From Vanilla planifolia (Eukaryota > Streptophyta > Magnoliopsida > Asparagales > Orchidaceae): a stretch of 64,000 nucleotides of DNA. The stretch is taken from NCBI GenBank assembly GCA_023846275.1, contig JAIUJO010000159.1:275501-339500 (forward strand). Reading direction: 5' to 3'. The position numbers and the translations under genes are program-made. Below, piece after piece: positions 49,131 to 61,109 of this stretch. How positions within the stretch are numbered: position 1 is the first letter of the stretch; each line of letters opens with the position of its first letter. The notes below the pieces were generated by a model. It saw nothing but the letters and a program-made list of their open reading frames with translations. It did not search any database and was not told the origin of the DNA.

Positions 49131-50510
49131 AGTTATATCTAAATAATTTAAAATAAAATATCAAGTAATATAAATATACTAAACATATATGATGTTAAAC
49201 ATTTTGTTGTGATAATATATTGTAATTGTCTAAAGTGTGTGTTGATTATTAATTTAATATTATTTTATTCAATTGAATGATTTAAAAGTTTAGTTAAGTA
49301 TAAATTAATATAATTATTCCAACATTATATCTTCATGTCAAAAAATATAAATAACAAACATAAATTATATTTAATATTAGTAATATATTTTATGGAGTTT
49401 AAATTGAATAATATATCATTAATATTTTCAAAATCATTTTATTCATATCATCTATATACAATTATATATATATTAATTATACTTTATTATCAATATAACT
49501 TATATTGCCCAACATTAAACTACATTTAATTTTTTATTTGACTAGACAATAATAAATGGTGTAATTAATACTTTATGAAAATGATAATGATATCATAGCT
49601 TTCAAATTATTAAGAAATAAGACAAAAAGAAATTATAAAATATCATTAATAATAATCTAAGTTATTAATGTTGCCATATTGTTAGAATAATTTATCATTC
49701 ATTAGAAAAGGAATGAAAAAACATTTTTAACTTGGGGACTTCATAAGAAGACACCCATCCATATGCTACTTCCACCCAGGCATACTTATATTTGGCATTC
49801 AAATGAGGCCCAGTGCTATAGTTTTAGTGTGGTTGCACATGCATACAAAACTAGAAAATCATATTTGTGTGATTATTTTTAAAACTAATGAACTATTTGA
49901 AGAAGTTTTCTAAATTACAATACATAAAACAATTAAAAATAATTTTATTTTTGTTATATATTTCATAATTTTTTCAAATAAAAATTTGTGTGTTTTATTA
50001 ATTCACTTAAAATAAATTTTAGTATATTAGAATTAATTTCGCTAAATGGTAGTTTTTATAAATAACAAAAATAATTTTTTTCCTTATTACAAATAATAAA
50101 TGTATGTTTATTGTTTAAAAGAATATCAATTTTCATAATATGAAATATTACATAATTAATGTTAATTGATGGAACTAAAACTAGTGATGTGGTGATAGAG
50201 TTGAGTACACCTGAAGAGGTGGTGTCATGGAATGATAAATGAGAGATAAAAGGGAAACTATTAATAAAGAAAGAAAAGAGAGATGATTAAATGAAGTGAA
50301 AGAGAAAAAGTGAAACACGATAGACGATAAAACTGATAGTCATAATAAAGATTAAAGTGAAAAAAGACAAGAATGGTAAAATAGAGTGTTATAGGAGAGA
50401 GTTAGTTTGGTGAAGACAAACTGTGAGAAGGTAGAGAAAAATAGGAGAAATAAAATGGTTGAGAAAAGATTGTGAGAGCCTTTTAGATAAAGGAAAGGAA
50501 GGGAGATAAA
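49131..50510 (-). repeat. Inverted Region B monomer (about 1.4 kb)
   Basis: Purine-rich block at 50,195-50,510, degraded post-block motif near 50,140-50,170, 5S at 49,721-49,837, AT-rich spacer. The open frame at 49,335-49,529 is Ile/Tyr/Leu-rich AT noise. Confidence 0.82.
49721..49837 (-). pseudogene. 5S rRNA pseudogene, near full length
   Basis: + strand CTTGGGGACTTCATAAGAAG, ACACCCATCCATATGCTACT, TCCACCCAGGCATACTTATA, GGCATTCAAATGAGGCCCAG, TGCTATAGTTTTAGTGTGGT. Box C and A-box complements (CACCCAGGCATACTTA) are good, so this copy also defines the 5' end and upstream flank. Confidence 0.87.
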
Positions 50511-50984
50511 TAATTAAATGAACATTATATTTAAATTTTTTAACCTCTAATATTTATTAATGTGTATATATAAAATTAACAAAACTTTATAATTATTAAA
50601 AGGAAACAATACAATGTTTATTAGTATTTTTAATGAATAATAAATGTTTAAAATATATGTTAACTGTTAATTTAAAATTATTTTTGAACATTTATAATTT
50701 TAAATTTTAACTATATAATAAATAGTATCAATACCTAAGATTTATTTTTTTTTGTGACACAATAAAGATAATAATATAAAAAATATTTTGCACATGATAT
50801 TCTTTTTTAGTAGTTTATTTATATAATTTATTAATTTACATTAAAAGACCCTGAAGCACACTATCTGTATGCTATTTTAAATATATTCTACATTTTTTTT
50901 TTGTAGTTCATATAAGTTATCTTTTGTATAATTAAATTGTAATTATTAGTTTATTATATTATATGATTTGATATATTTAATTAC
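50511..50984 (-). repeat. Half monomer ending at the second orientation switch
   Basis: Minus-oriented spacer like that right of the block at 42,190 (ATAATTAAATGAACATTATA, later AGTTCATATAAGTTATC). It meets a + oriented polypyrimidine block at about 50,975-50,990 without an intervening 5S. Confidence 0.75.
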
Positions 50985-52724
50985 TCTCTTAGTTTTTAAC
51001 TTTTTTCTTTCTCATTATCATTCTCTTATTTATCTTCTCATTTTCTAAATCTATCTAGCCCTCACTTTCTCTCTCCTTTATCACTCTTAATAATCTCAAC
51101 TCTCCATCTTTCATTTTGTTATTTATCCTCTGTATCTTCTTACTTTCTTTCTCTTATTTTCTTTCTTTCATTCAATCATCACTTTCTTCTCTCTCTAGTA
51201 ATATTTTTCTCTCTCTCTCTCTCTTATCTCACCCTACCTCATATCTTATACTAAACTTATTTCTATCACGAATATTTTTTTTATCTCAATTAATTAATAT
51301 TTGTTAAGAAGAATCTTATGTTGCACTCAATAGTCTATATTTAAAAAAGTAAGTAATTTTTATAATTTATAATGAAAAAATAATTTTATTTTTATTTATA
51401 AGAATTATTATTTAGTGAAAATAACTTTTAAGCATTTAAGTTTTCTCTTTGAGAAGTAATTGTTATAAATAATGTCTTGTTAATATTATGTAATTAAACT
51501 ATTAATATTTTAATTATTTTTTACATATATAATGAAAATAAAATTACATTTGGAAGTGTACAAGGATGGTAATTTAGAGATGTTTTTGAACAATTCAATA
51601 TTTTTGATGCGATAATCTATTGCACATAATGTTTCTTAGCCTTGTTTTTCTAATAAAGTGATATTTTATTTTCACAGTATACTAATATTGATAAGTAAGA
51701 TAATCATGAATGCTATTTTGTAATTTATATTTTAGTTATTATTTTTTAATATATAATTTATAACTACCATTTAGATTTATGAACATTTTCAGCATTGTAC
51801 TTCATTTGATGTAAAAGAATAATTTCTTATATATAATTCTATAGCTGGGATCTTAACTTATATGAACTATAATAATGAAGAATTAACAAATTTTTATAAT
51901 TGTGCTTGTAGAATATGTGTATAAGTAAAATTAATTATGAAATCTCTTGGGTTGTTCTCTTTAACATATATATTCCAAAATAATATTTATTTTATTTTGA
52001 ATAATTCAAAATTAATTTAAGTGCTTAATAAGAACTATAATTTAGTAGAAATACTTCATCTATATGAATGTTTCTATTAGGGGACATAATAAAATAAAAA
52101 ATTTATTATTAGATCAAAATAAATAAAGTGTTAATATTTGAATATATTATGATATATACAATTACTATAAAAGTTTTTTGAAAGTTTATGCACATGATAA
52201 TTCTTCATATTTCTTCGACACTTCATTAACTTTTGGCTAAAAATTGCACAAGTATGATATCCTAACAACTGTATGCACGCACATCCACAACAACAATTTA
52301 GCACTTGATCTCATTAGAGCTCCAAAGTTAAGAGTGCATCAACAAGAGCAGTATTAGGGTGGTTGGACCTTTTAAATGTCATTGTGGTTCACATATTTTT
52401 TGATATCATTTGATTTTCCAATGAATGATAGTTGGTTATCAAAATATGTTAAGATTCATACAAAAACTTCTAATTACAATTAGTAATTTCTATTTTAGTT
52501 GTTATATATTAATATTAACTTTTTAAATTAAATGCATTACTAAAAGAGATATTATGTCAAAAGTCAACCTAATGTTTAAAAATCTATGACATGTGAAACT
52601 AACCAGACTTAAAATTTTTTGTTGTATTTTAATAATATTTAATACTAGATGAGTTTGACATGTTAATATTAATAAATACTAAATGCTAAATTATAATGAT
52701 GTATAACTTTTATTTAATAATTTA
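50985..52724 (+). repeat. Region B monomer pair sharing one block (about 1.74 kb)
   Basis: Polypyrimidine block at 50,985-51,295, post-block motif at 51,305-51,328 (AAGAAGAATCTTATGTTGC). A first 5S position near 51,541-51,645 keeps only flanks (TTTTTGATGCGATAATC, ATTGCACATAATG), then a second spacer leads to the 5S at 52,270. This looks like two monomers fused after loss of one block and one 5S body. Confidence 0.75.
52270..52393 (+). pseudogene. 5S rRNA pseudogene, full length
   Basis: ACTTGATCTCATTAGAGCTC, CAAAGTTAAGAGTGCATCAA, CAAGAGCAGTATTAGGGTGG, TTGGACCTTTTAAATGTCAT, GTTCACATATTTTTT. The middle (GATCTCATTAGAGCTCCAAAGTTAAG, split here by reading) is one of the closest to the plant gene. 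The 3' third has drifted. A T-run follows. Confidence 0.9.
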
Positions 52725-54029
52725 CCTTTCTCATTCTTTGAGTTTATACTCTCTCCTATAAAACTCTCTTATTTATCCTCACGTTCTTTAACACATATTT
52801 CTCGCCTCACCCTCTCTCGCCTCCTCTATATTTTTTTCATATGTACTTTCTTATTTATTCTCTCTATTTTTTCTATCTTCTCTCTCATACTTTTTTTCTT
52901 TCTTTCTTTATTCAATCAACTCTTTGTTCTCTCTCTATTAATCTTTTCCTCACTAACTATCTCTTATATATCCATGATTCTCTCCTTCTGAAAGATAATC
53001 TGCATAATAAATATCTACCTTTTTAGTTGTATAAATTAATCTTAGTTGATAAATATCTAACATTTCAAACTTTTTATATATTATAAATAATCAAAATATG
53101 TTCTATTTTTTATAATTAAAAAATTTGTTATATATTTATGTATTATAGTTTAAGAAAAGTAACTTCTTTGTATGAATGTTAACTTGAACGAAAATAATAA
53201 TATACCTAATTTTTTTAGTTCAACATAATAATAGTATTAATAATAGAAATACTAAGACAAATATAACAAAAGAAAGTATTTTTATAACTATTTATGCAAG
53301 ATAATTTTTAATATATTTTATTCTATTCATTACTTTTGTGTCGACAACCACACAGGTATAATTATTTGGCTTTCATATCCTTGAGTAAAAACACCTGCAT
53401 TATAACACAATCTCATTAGAAATCAAAAGCAAAGAGTGCTTTGGTGGGAGTAGTATTGGAATGGGTAGCCTCTTAATTGACATTTAATATTATTAATATG
53501 ATAATATTTCGAAATAAAATAAGCATGAATGATAGTTTATAATTTCCTTTTAAGTTATTAATTTCTAATCTAAACTTTTTAGCATCATTATAATTTTTGT
53601 AAAATATGAAAATAGCGCTTCATATAATGTAATAAAATAGTAACATTAGTATAATTTAATTGCGTGTAAACAAACTTATATCACATGTAATAATCTAATG
53701 TTAATATATATTTATAGTAGTAAAAATATACTATATATAAACGCTTTTTAATTTTATAATAATACATTGTATAAGATAACTAAGTAAAATTATATCATGA
53801 ATAAGAAATATTGTTTATAAGTTATATAAATATTATGTAATTTAAAAACAATAACAAAGAGTAATGATGTTATTTATTATTTAGTTAACCTTTTAAGTTG
53901 TATATATTAAAAGACTATGAAACTTGGAATATTTTTATATTAAAATATTTTTTTAAGATTTTGTATGTTTCATAAATTAATACTAATAAATTGTAAAATT
54001 TAAATTATGGAGTTTTATTTTTTGTTTAA
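52725..54029 (+). repeat. Region B monomer (about 1.3 kb)
   Basis: Block at 52,725-52,990, degraded post-block motif near 53,030-53,060, 5S at 53,388-53,490, AT-rich spacer. Confidence 0.82.
53388..53490 (+). pseudogene. 5S rRNA pseudogene
   Basis: CACAATCTCATTAGAAATCA, AAGCAAAGAGTGCTTTGGTG, GGAGTAGTATTGGAATGGGT, AGCCTCTTAATTGACATT. The A-box to box C stretch (GTGCTTTGGTGGGAGTAGTA) is strong. The 3' terminus GTGTTGCAC is lost. Confidence 0.85.
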
Positions 54030-55089
54030 TTATTATCCATGTTTTTCTCTTTATCTCATTTGCTAGCACAATCTTTTACTTTCTCTTCTCTCTCGACATG
54101 ATTCTAGTATTTGTCTCCCGTTCTTTAACTCTTTCTCTTTGCCTCACCCTATTTTTTCTGTATTTCACTCTTATTTATCCTTTCTATCACTTTCATATTG
54201 TTACATACACAATCTATCACCTTTTTCTTCTCTCTCCATTCTCTCTAATTTATTTTTGTCTTATCTTTCCTTGACTCCCATATTTGGAACACTAATGTTT
54301 ATGACTATTATCTTTTTAAGCATTGTTAATTAAGATTAATTAAGAAATTGTTTTCCTTACACTCCTAAACATATGCTTATATAATAAATAAGCTTATATT
54401 ATTATAATTAATAAGAAACTTTAACATTAACAATAACACTTTTTATGAATATTAATATTAAAGGAATTAACACTATGAAAATTTATTTTCAAATTAATAT
54501 AATTAAAATGTTAATATTGAAATTTATTAAAAAATATAGTAAATATAATAATTTTTAGAAGAGCATATGCATGGTAATGTTAAAAATTTCTTGAATAATT
54601 AATTTTTTCAAAAAAAATAATCATACAATTATGATTTTCTAACTTTTATATTTATGTGTGAACACACTAGCATAATATAATATGATCTCTTTGGAACTAC
54701 TAAGTAAGCCTTGACTAGAGTAGAATTATGATGCATGACATCTTTAGAAGTCCTTATGTTGCACATATTTTTTGATAATATCCATTTTGCTAATGAATGA
54801 TAATTTATTTCTATGGAATTTAAAATTAATAAAAAAACATTACTTTTAATTATATTTATAATTTCCCTATTAGTTATTGTTTACAAATATTAGCAATTCA
54901 ATAGTGGGTATTATTAAAAGAATATTATATTAATAGTGAACATACATTTTTAATATTTATAATATATTAAAATACTAAAAAAAATTTGTTATATTTTAAT
55001 AATGCTTGCTTTTACATATTTTTAACATGTGAATATTAATAAAAACTAGATGTTAAAAGCTTTATGATATATAACTTTTTTTAATTAAT
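54030..55089 (+). repeat. Region B monomer (about 1.06 kb)
   Basis: Block at 54,030-54,290, post-block motif near 54,325-54,355 (TTAAGAAATTGTTTTCCTTA), 5S at 54,655-54,770. Confidence 0.82.
54655..54770 (+). pseudogene. 5S rRNA pseudogene
   Basis: ATGATCTCTTTGGAACTACT, AAGTAAGCCTTGACTAGAGT, AGAATTATGATGCATGACAT, AGAAGTCCTTATGTTGCACA. The 3' end is nearly intact and a six-T run follows. GGATGGGTGACC has changed to TGATGCATGACA. Confidence 0.88.
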
Positions 55090-56464
55090 TCTTTCACGAC
55101 TTTCTCTTTATCTCAAAAGCTTTCACATTCTATAATTTTTTTTCTCTTGCATTAAAACTCCTTTATTTGTCTCTACCTTCTATAACTCCTTGTCTTGCGC
55201 TTAACCCAGCTCTTCTCTATCTCTCCATTTTTTTTCATATCTCTTTAACTTTTACTTTCTTATTTATTCTCTTTATCTCCTTTGTGTCCTTTCTTCTTTG
55301 TTTTCTCAATCACATCAAGTAATTTTCTTTTTCCTTTCTTTATTAATATGATCCACATTGACTCTCTCATATCTATCCATGACTCTCTCCCTCCCAAATT
55401 ATATATTGATAACCATTGTTACTTTTTTAATTGTATCATTTAATATTAGTTAAGAAATCACACATTTTTCAAATTTTATTATATGTTTTAAAAAATAAAT
55501 ATATATATATATATATTATTTAAAATTAAAAATAATTCAAATTTTTATTTTCAAGTACCACAATTTAGGAAAATAACTCCTTTTATAATGTTAACTTCAA
55601 GGGAAATAATAATATACCTAATTTCTCTCTAATTCAATAAAACGATATTGGTAATATTATGATATATTATGACCTATATATTATTCACAAAAGTACGATT
55701 ATTCAAATTTTTAATGCATGTTCGACCACACCATCATCATAGCTTCGAATCTCTTTAGAAATTAAAAATAAAGCATGCTTGGGTGAGTGTGGTATTTGGA
55801 TAGGTGGTCTCTCGAGAAGTTATGTAGAAAATATATTTTATAGTAATTGTTACCCAAACATTTAATTTTAGTGATATGGCTATATTTATAAATAACATAA
55901 TTTTTAATGATATTCTATAATTTCTACTTTAGATATTATTTACTAATGTAAACAGTTTAACATCATCATAATCTTCACATAACAGAAAAATTAGTACTTC
56001 ATATAATGTAATAAAATAATAAATTTAATATAATTTAGTGCCGAACAAAGTAACCAATATTAACTGTAATAAAGTAGAATTACAATACAATTATAATAGT
56101 AATATATGTTATGAATAAGCAATTCTTAAGATACCAATAATAATATATTTTGCAGCTTAAACTACCTAATATTATATCATAAACATGACATATTATATAT
56201 AATTACTATATATATTTTGTCATAAGAAGATGATATCTAAGATTAATGATATTAATTATTTTTTATTAACTTTATAATTCGTAATTATTAATAAATAATA
56301 TTAAATTTAAAATTACCATATATTTTAAACATTTGTAACATAAACACTACAAAGCTTTGCATTTTTATTATATCTAATTAAAATTTAAATTATTTATGTT
56401 TTGTGAGTTAATATTAATAAATTTTGTAAGTATAATTATTGAGATGGAACATTTATTGAATTTG
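55090..56464 (+). repeat. Region B monomer (about 1.4 kb)
   Basis: Block at 55,090-55,395, post-block motif near 55,448-55,475 (GTTAAGAAATCACACATTTT), a (TA)n run at 55,498-55,518, 5S at 55,721-55,825. Confidence 0.82.
55721..55825 (+). pseudogene. 5S rRNA pseudogene
   Basis: CACCATCATCATAGCTTCGA, ATCTCTTTAGAAATTAAAAA, TAAAGCATGCTTGGGTGAGT, GTGGTATTTGGATAGGTGGT, CTCTCGAGAAGTTATG. The A-box (AAGCATGCTTGGGTGAG) is among the best in the window. The 3' terminus is altered. Confidence 0.87.
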
Positions 56465-57859
56465 TTTATTTTTTCCCTTTACCGCCATAGCTATCGCATT
56501 TTGTTTTTTTTCTCGATCATTATCATTCTCATTTTTATCTTCTCTAATCTATCTCTTTGCCAACCATTTATCCTCTTTTTCCTCTATTTCTCTTAGCTTC
56601 TCATTTCTCTATCTTTTGTATTGTCATTTACACATTTAATCTCTTTTTTTTCTCTCACCTCTCTTTTTTTTTTCTTCAAGAAATAATCTCTCCTCTATCT
56701 ATTATAATTTCACTACTTATCTTTCTTATTTGTCCGTGGGTTGCCCTTTTCTAGAATGATTATCTTCATCACCACTATCTTTTTTTGCTCCTATAAATAA
56801 GATTAAATAAGAAATCTTTTTGTTTTATTTAATATAATATATATTTACAATAATAGATATTTATTTGTTTATTTATTAAAAAAAGTGTTAAATTTTTATC
56901 ATAATTTTTTTGTATGAAAATTTTCTTTAAATAAATAATGTTATAAATAATTTATTATTATCCTAATATAATTAACATATTAATGTTTTAATCTATTATA
57001 ACATAAATAATAAAATAAACATAATTTTTAAGGTGTATATCAAAGATAATGTTTTGACCAATTCGTTACCTTTTAGACAATAGTTACATAAGTTTAATTT
57101 TCATACTTATTCATCCATGTGCAACAACACTAGTATTATAGCAAAGGATCACTTTGGAATGATAAAGTTAAGCAAGCTTTGGCCAAAGCAGTTCTAGGAT
57201 GGGTGAGCTTTTGAGAAATATTCTTGTTAGACATATTGTTTCATAGTATTGGTTTTTTTTAATGAAAGAAGTTGATTTTAATAATATGTTCATATTCATA
57301 AAAAAAATTAATTATAATAATAATTTATAGCTTCCATTTTTGTTATTATTCCTTCACATTAACTTTCAAATATCGTTACCATTTTCATATAATATTAAAA
57401 ACATCATTTCGTTTGACATAATAAATTAATAAATAATATATAATTTAATGTTGAGTAACATAACTTGTATTCTTATAATAGCATTTAAATGTTGTCTATA
57501 AAAACTTTTCGCACTATAATAATTTAATAAATTAGATAAACTACCATAAGTTTTTTTAGTAATATAAAAGATTTTTTTGTTTTTATTATAAATATTACGA
57601 CTATAGGTAAAATATCATAGAATAATGCCATTATTTATAATTTATATTAGATTTTAATTTTATACATTAATAAAAAAAAGTTAAATCAATAATAAAAAAA
57701 ATTTAAACATTCACAGTTTACATAAATAACACAAATGTAAAAATTTGTTTATTTAAATAAAATTTTATTATATATATATATACACACACACATACACATA
57801 ACATTTTATGTTAATATTAAAAAATATGATAACTTGAATTTTTAAGACATAACTTTCAT
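56465..57859 (+). repeat. Region B monomer (about 1.4 kb)
   Basis: Block at 56,465-56,795, post-block motif near 56,797-56,825 (AAATAAGAAATCTTTTTG), 5S at 57,119-57,233, and a TATATA-CACACA microsatellite near 57,771-57,800. Frames at 56,396-56,754 are pyrimidine artefacts. Confidence 0.82.
57119..57233 (+). pseudogene. 5S rRNA pseudogene with well-kept control region
   Basis: AACACTAGTATTATAGCAAA, GGATCACTTTGGAATGATAA, AGTTAAGCAAGCTTTGGCCA, AAGCAGTTCTAGGATGGGTG, AGCTTTTGAGAAATATTCTT. AGTTAAGC and CTAGGATGGGTGA match the plant gene exactly or nearly so over the A-box and box C. The 3' end is drifted. Confidence 0.9.
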
Positions 57860-58540
57860 TTGATAAATTTTCTCACTTCTCTTTATCTTAAAAGCTTTCA
57901 TTTTCTCACACTTTCTTCTTTATTCGATTATCTTCTCTTATTTGCCTCCCATTCTCTTTTTTTTTTCCATCACCCAATCTCTTCTATCTCTCTATTTTCT
58001 TATTTCTCTCCTTCATTTTAATTCTCTTTATCCCCTTTATCTTCTCCTTTTCTTCTAGTTTTTTTCTATTTCTCTTCTCTCAAACAACTCTATCTTCTCT
58101 TTTATAGTTTTTCCTATATTCCTCTTATTTTATGACTCTCTCTATCTTTCATTATACTTATCATTGTCACCACTACTCTTTTTTTAACTCCATCAATTAA
58201 TATTATATAAGAAATCTCTCATGTCATAAATGTTAACATATATTCTAAATAATTAATGGACTTTATAATTTTCTCATAAAAAAAGAATTTAAATTTTTTA
58301 TTTATAAGAAGTAAAATTTATGAAAATAATTCTTATGTATGATTATTTTAAAGAAATAATAGGATACATAATTTTTTATTTATTCAATATAATTAAGTTA
58401 TTAATTTTAGAATATCTTTATTATATATGTAATAAAGATTTTTTTTAAAAAGTTTTATTCATGCTAAATTTGAAGAATTCTTGAACAATTCATTATTTTT
58501 TGGTTCACATAAATATGATTTGTAGACTTTTTTTTGCAAT

Positions 58541-58613
58541 GTGCTTGCAAAACATGCTTGGACAAGAGCAGTATTAGGATGGGTGAACTGTTGAAAAATC
58601 TTTATGTTGGACG
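58541..58613 (+). pseudogene. 5S rRNA pseudogene, 5'-truncated
   Basis: AAAACATGCTTGGACAAGAG, CAGTATTAGGATGGGTGAAC, TGTTGAAAAATCTTTATGTT, GGACG. It starts at the A-box. The stretch from GCTTGG to GATGGGTGA is very close to the plant gene, while the first 45 or so bases are missing. Confidence 0.85.
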
Positions 58614-58881
58614 TATGTTTTCATTGATTGTTTTCCTAAAGAATGGTAGTTAAGCATAATTATTTATTAATTCTTATAAATAACATAATTATAAATAATA
58701 TTTTACAATTTTCATTTCTTTTATTTTTTATTGATATTAACTTTATAATATTGTTATCAATTTCATGTAATATTTAGTTTAACAATTCATAAAATATAAT
58801 AAAATAATATATTTAATGTAAGTTATTACAAGGATAAATAACATATGAAGTATAATAAGTTACAATTAACACATTCTTATG

Positions 58882-58945
58882 CTGCTATAGTCATCTGTGC
58901 ATACCGAAGCTAGGAAAATCATACTTGGGTGATTGTTTAATTAAA
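58882..58945 (-). pseudogene. Inverted 5S 5'-end/flank fragment
   Basis: GCTGCTATAGTCATCTGTGC followed by AGCTAGGAAAATCATACTTG matches the minus-oriented 5' end and upstream flank at 49,815-49,880 (TGCTATAGTTTTAGTGTGGT, ACTAGAAAATCATATTTGTG), although the local array is in + orientation. Confidence 0.6.
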
Positions 58946-59919
58946 TTGTTAGTATGGCTATTTTTTAGTCATTATTTATTAATATTAACTTTATAACATC
59001 ATTGTCATTTTTATATAGTAATAAGTATAGCTTTCACTTGATATAATAAAATAATGACTTCAACATAATTTAACACATAACAATAAAACTTACTTTACTT
59101 ATAATAAAGCATAAAAAATAACATTTGTAGTATTATTCACTTGCTGTGTACAATTATTTTTGATAGAATAACATATTATACAAAATAAACAAAGTAAAGT
59201 AATGTCATGAATATGAAATATTATTGATATCTGTTGTTTATATTATGTCACAAGAAGATAATATCTTAATATAATGGTATTACTTAACACAATTTTTTTT
59301 TCTAATTAATACCATTTTTTCGAATAATAAGTTAACATTTATAAATAACATAATTATGAATAATATTTAATAATTTCAAGTTTTCTTTAGTTTTTATTTA
59401 TAATAACTTTATAATATTATTCTTAATTTATAGTAATATTAAGTACAATAGCTCAAATGTTGCAATAAGTTAATTACTTCAAGGAAATTTATTTTTGGCA
59501 ACATAATCAATATCCACTAAAATAAAATAGAGTTAATATATAATTATAATATAACACATATATTGTATGCAATAAAGTTTTTTAATTATATTAAATATAT
59601 TATATGTCATAACGTTTGAAAAATTTTATCATGTATATCAAAATGTTTTACATTTGTTATATATTATGTTTAATGAAGATAATATCTAAGAGTATTAACA
59701 TTGTTTATTATTTAGTACACTTTTTGAATTACATATACTAATAAAATAATATTAAATTAAAGGTCATCATATATTTAAAATTTTTCTTGATACTAAATAA
59801 TAAAAACATATTTATTTTTTATTTTATTTAAATTATATTAAATAATATATATGTTTAAGTTATCAATATTAGGAAGTACTATATGTTAAATTCATTAGCT
59901 ATTACATTTATGCAATTAT

Positions 59920-61109
59920 TTCTTTCTTTTATCTAAATAACTCTCATTCTCTCATTTTCTCATCTTTAGCATTATTATTCCCTTAATTGAATCTTATTCT
60001 CTATCTCTACCTTCCACTCACCCTCTCTTAATTTTGTCCATTTTTTCTCTCTTTCATATTGTTATCAAGTCTCTCCATCAATTTTGTCTTCTCTCTATTA
60101 TTATTTTTCTCTATATCTCTCTCCTTTATAACCATAACACTTTCTCTATATCTCCCTCTTTAATTAACAATTAAGTTAACATTCATAAAAAATTCTTTGG
60201 TGTGAATGGGTACATTAAGGAAAATAATAATGTTAATAGTTTCTAATAAATTTTTTATAAATAAAATATGGATATCAAAATATATTACTACAAATATATT
60301 AAAATTAAAATATATTTTTAACTTATATATGATTAATAATTTAAAAATATCTAGATTAGTCCTTTATGTTTTTGGCAAAAATCACACAAAAATGATTTTT
60401 TTATTTTTGTTTACATGTAACACAATCATTGTTATAGATTGAACATCATTAGAATTGCAAAACTAAGCACGCTTTTGTAATTTTATCATTGTAATGGATG
60501 ACCATTTAAGAAGTTCTCATCTTTCACATATTTTTTCATTATTATACTTTTAATTAGAAAAGTAGTTGATTTTAATAATATGTTAATATTCAAAAATAAG
60601 ATGAATAAAGAATGTTTTTTATGATCTCCAATTTATTTATTAATTACTGTTATCACCTTTATATGATATAACAAATTAATAACTATAATATAATTTAAAT
60701 TTACATGACATAACTTTTATCGACTAGACTAAAGAGTAATATATACTTTACTTATATATATATATATATTTATGCTATGTACTATTGTTTTTTTAAGATA
60801 TTAGTAGTTATATAAAATTAATTAGTAAAAATTATATCATGAAGATGAAATATTACATTCATATTATCGTAATATCAAATAGTAACAAATATATTTAACA
60901 CATAATTTATTTTTAAAATTTAATATATTAAAAAAATAACATTATATAAACATTCAAAAAATATTTTAAATTTTTACAACTTAAGAACATGCATTGTAAC
61001 TTCAAACTTTAGTAATATTTTATTAACATTTAATATTTTATAATTTTAACATATTCATACTTAAAAATATTGTAAATTTAATTATTATGAAACATCAATT
61101 ATTAAATTA
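59920..61109 (+). repeat. Region B monomer (about 1.2 kb)
   Basis: Block at 59,920-60,160, 5S at 60,419-60,530, (TA)n near 60,755-60,770. The post-block motif is not recognisable. The open frame at 60,206-60,442 is AT-rich Ile/Lys-rich noise that runs into the 5S copy. Confidence 0.8.
60419..60530 (+). pseudogene. 5S rRNA pseudogene
   Basis: CATCATTAGAATTGCAAAAC, TAAGCACGCTTTTGTAATTT, ATCATTGTAATGGATGACCA, TTTAAGAAGTTCTCATCTTT, CACATATTTTTTC. The A-box ACTAAGCACGCTT is good, box C weaker (AATGGATGACC), and a six-T run follows. Confidence 0.83.

Larger units (their letters stand above)
57860..59919 (+). repeat. Region B monomer lengthened by spacer triplication (about 2.06 kb)
   Basis: Block at 57,860-58,190, post-block motif at 58,208-58,226 (AAGAAATCTCTCATGTC), truncated 5S at 58,541-58,613. 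The post-5S spacer (landmark TATTAACTTTATAA..ATT followed by CATATAAT-type sequence) then occurs three times: about 58,676-58,870, 58,960-59,110 and 59,335-59,530. A small inverted fragment lies between the first two. Confidence 0.75.
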
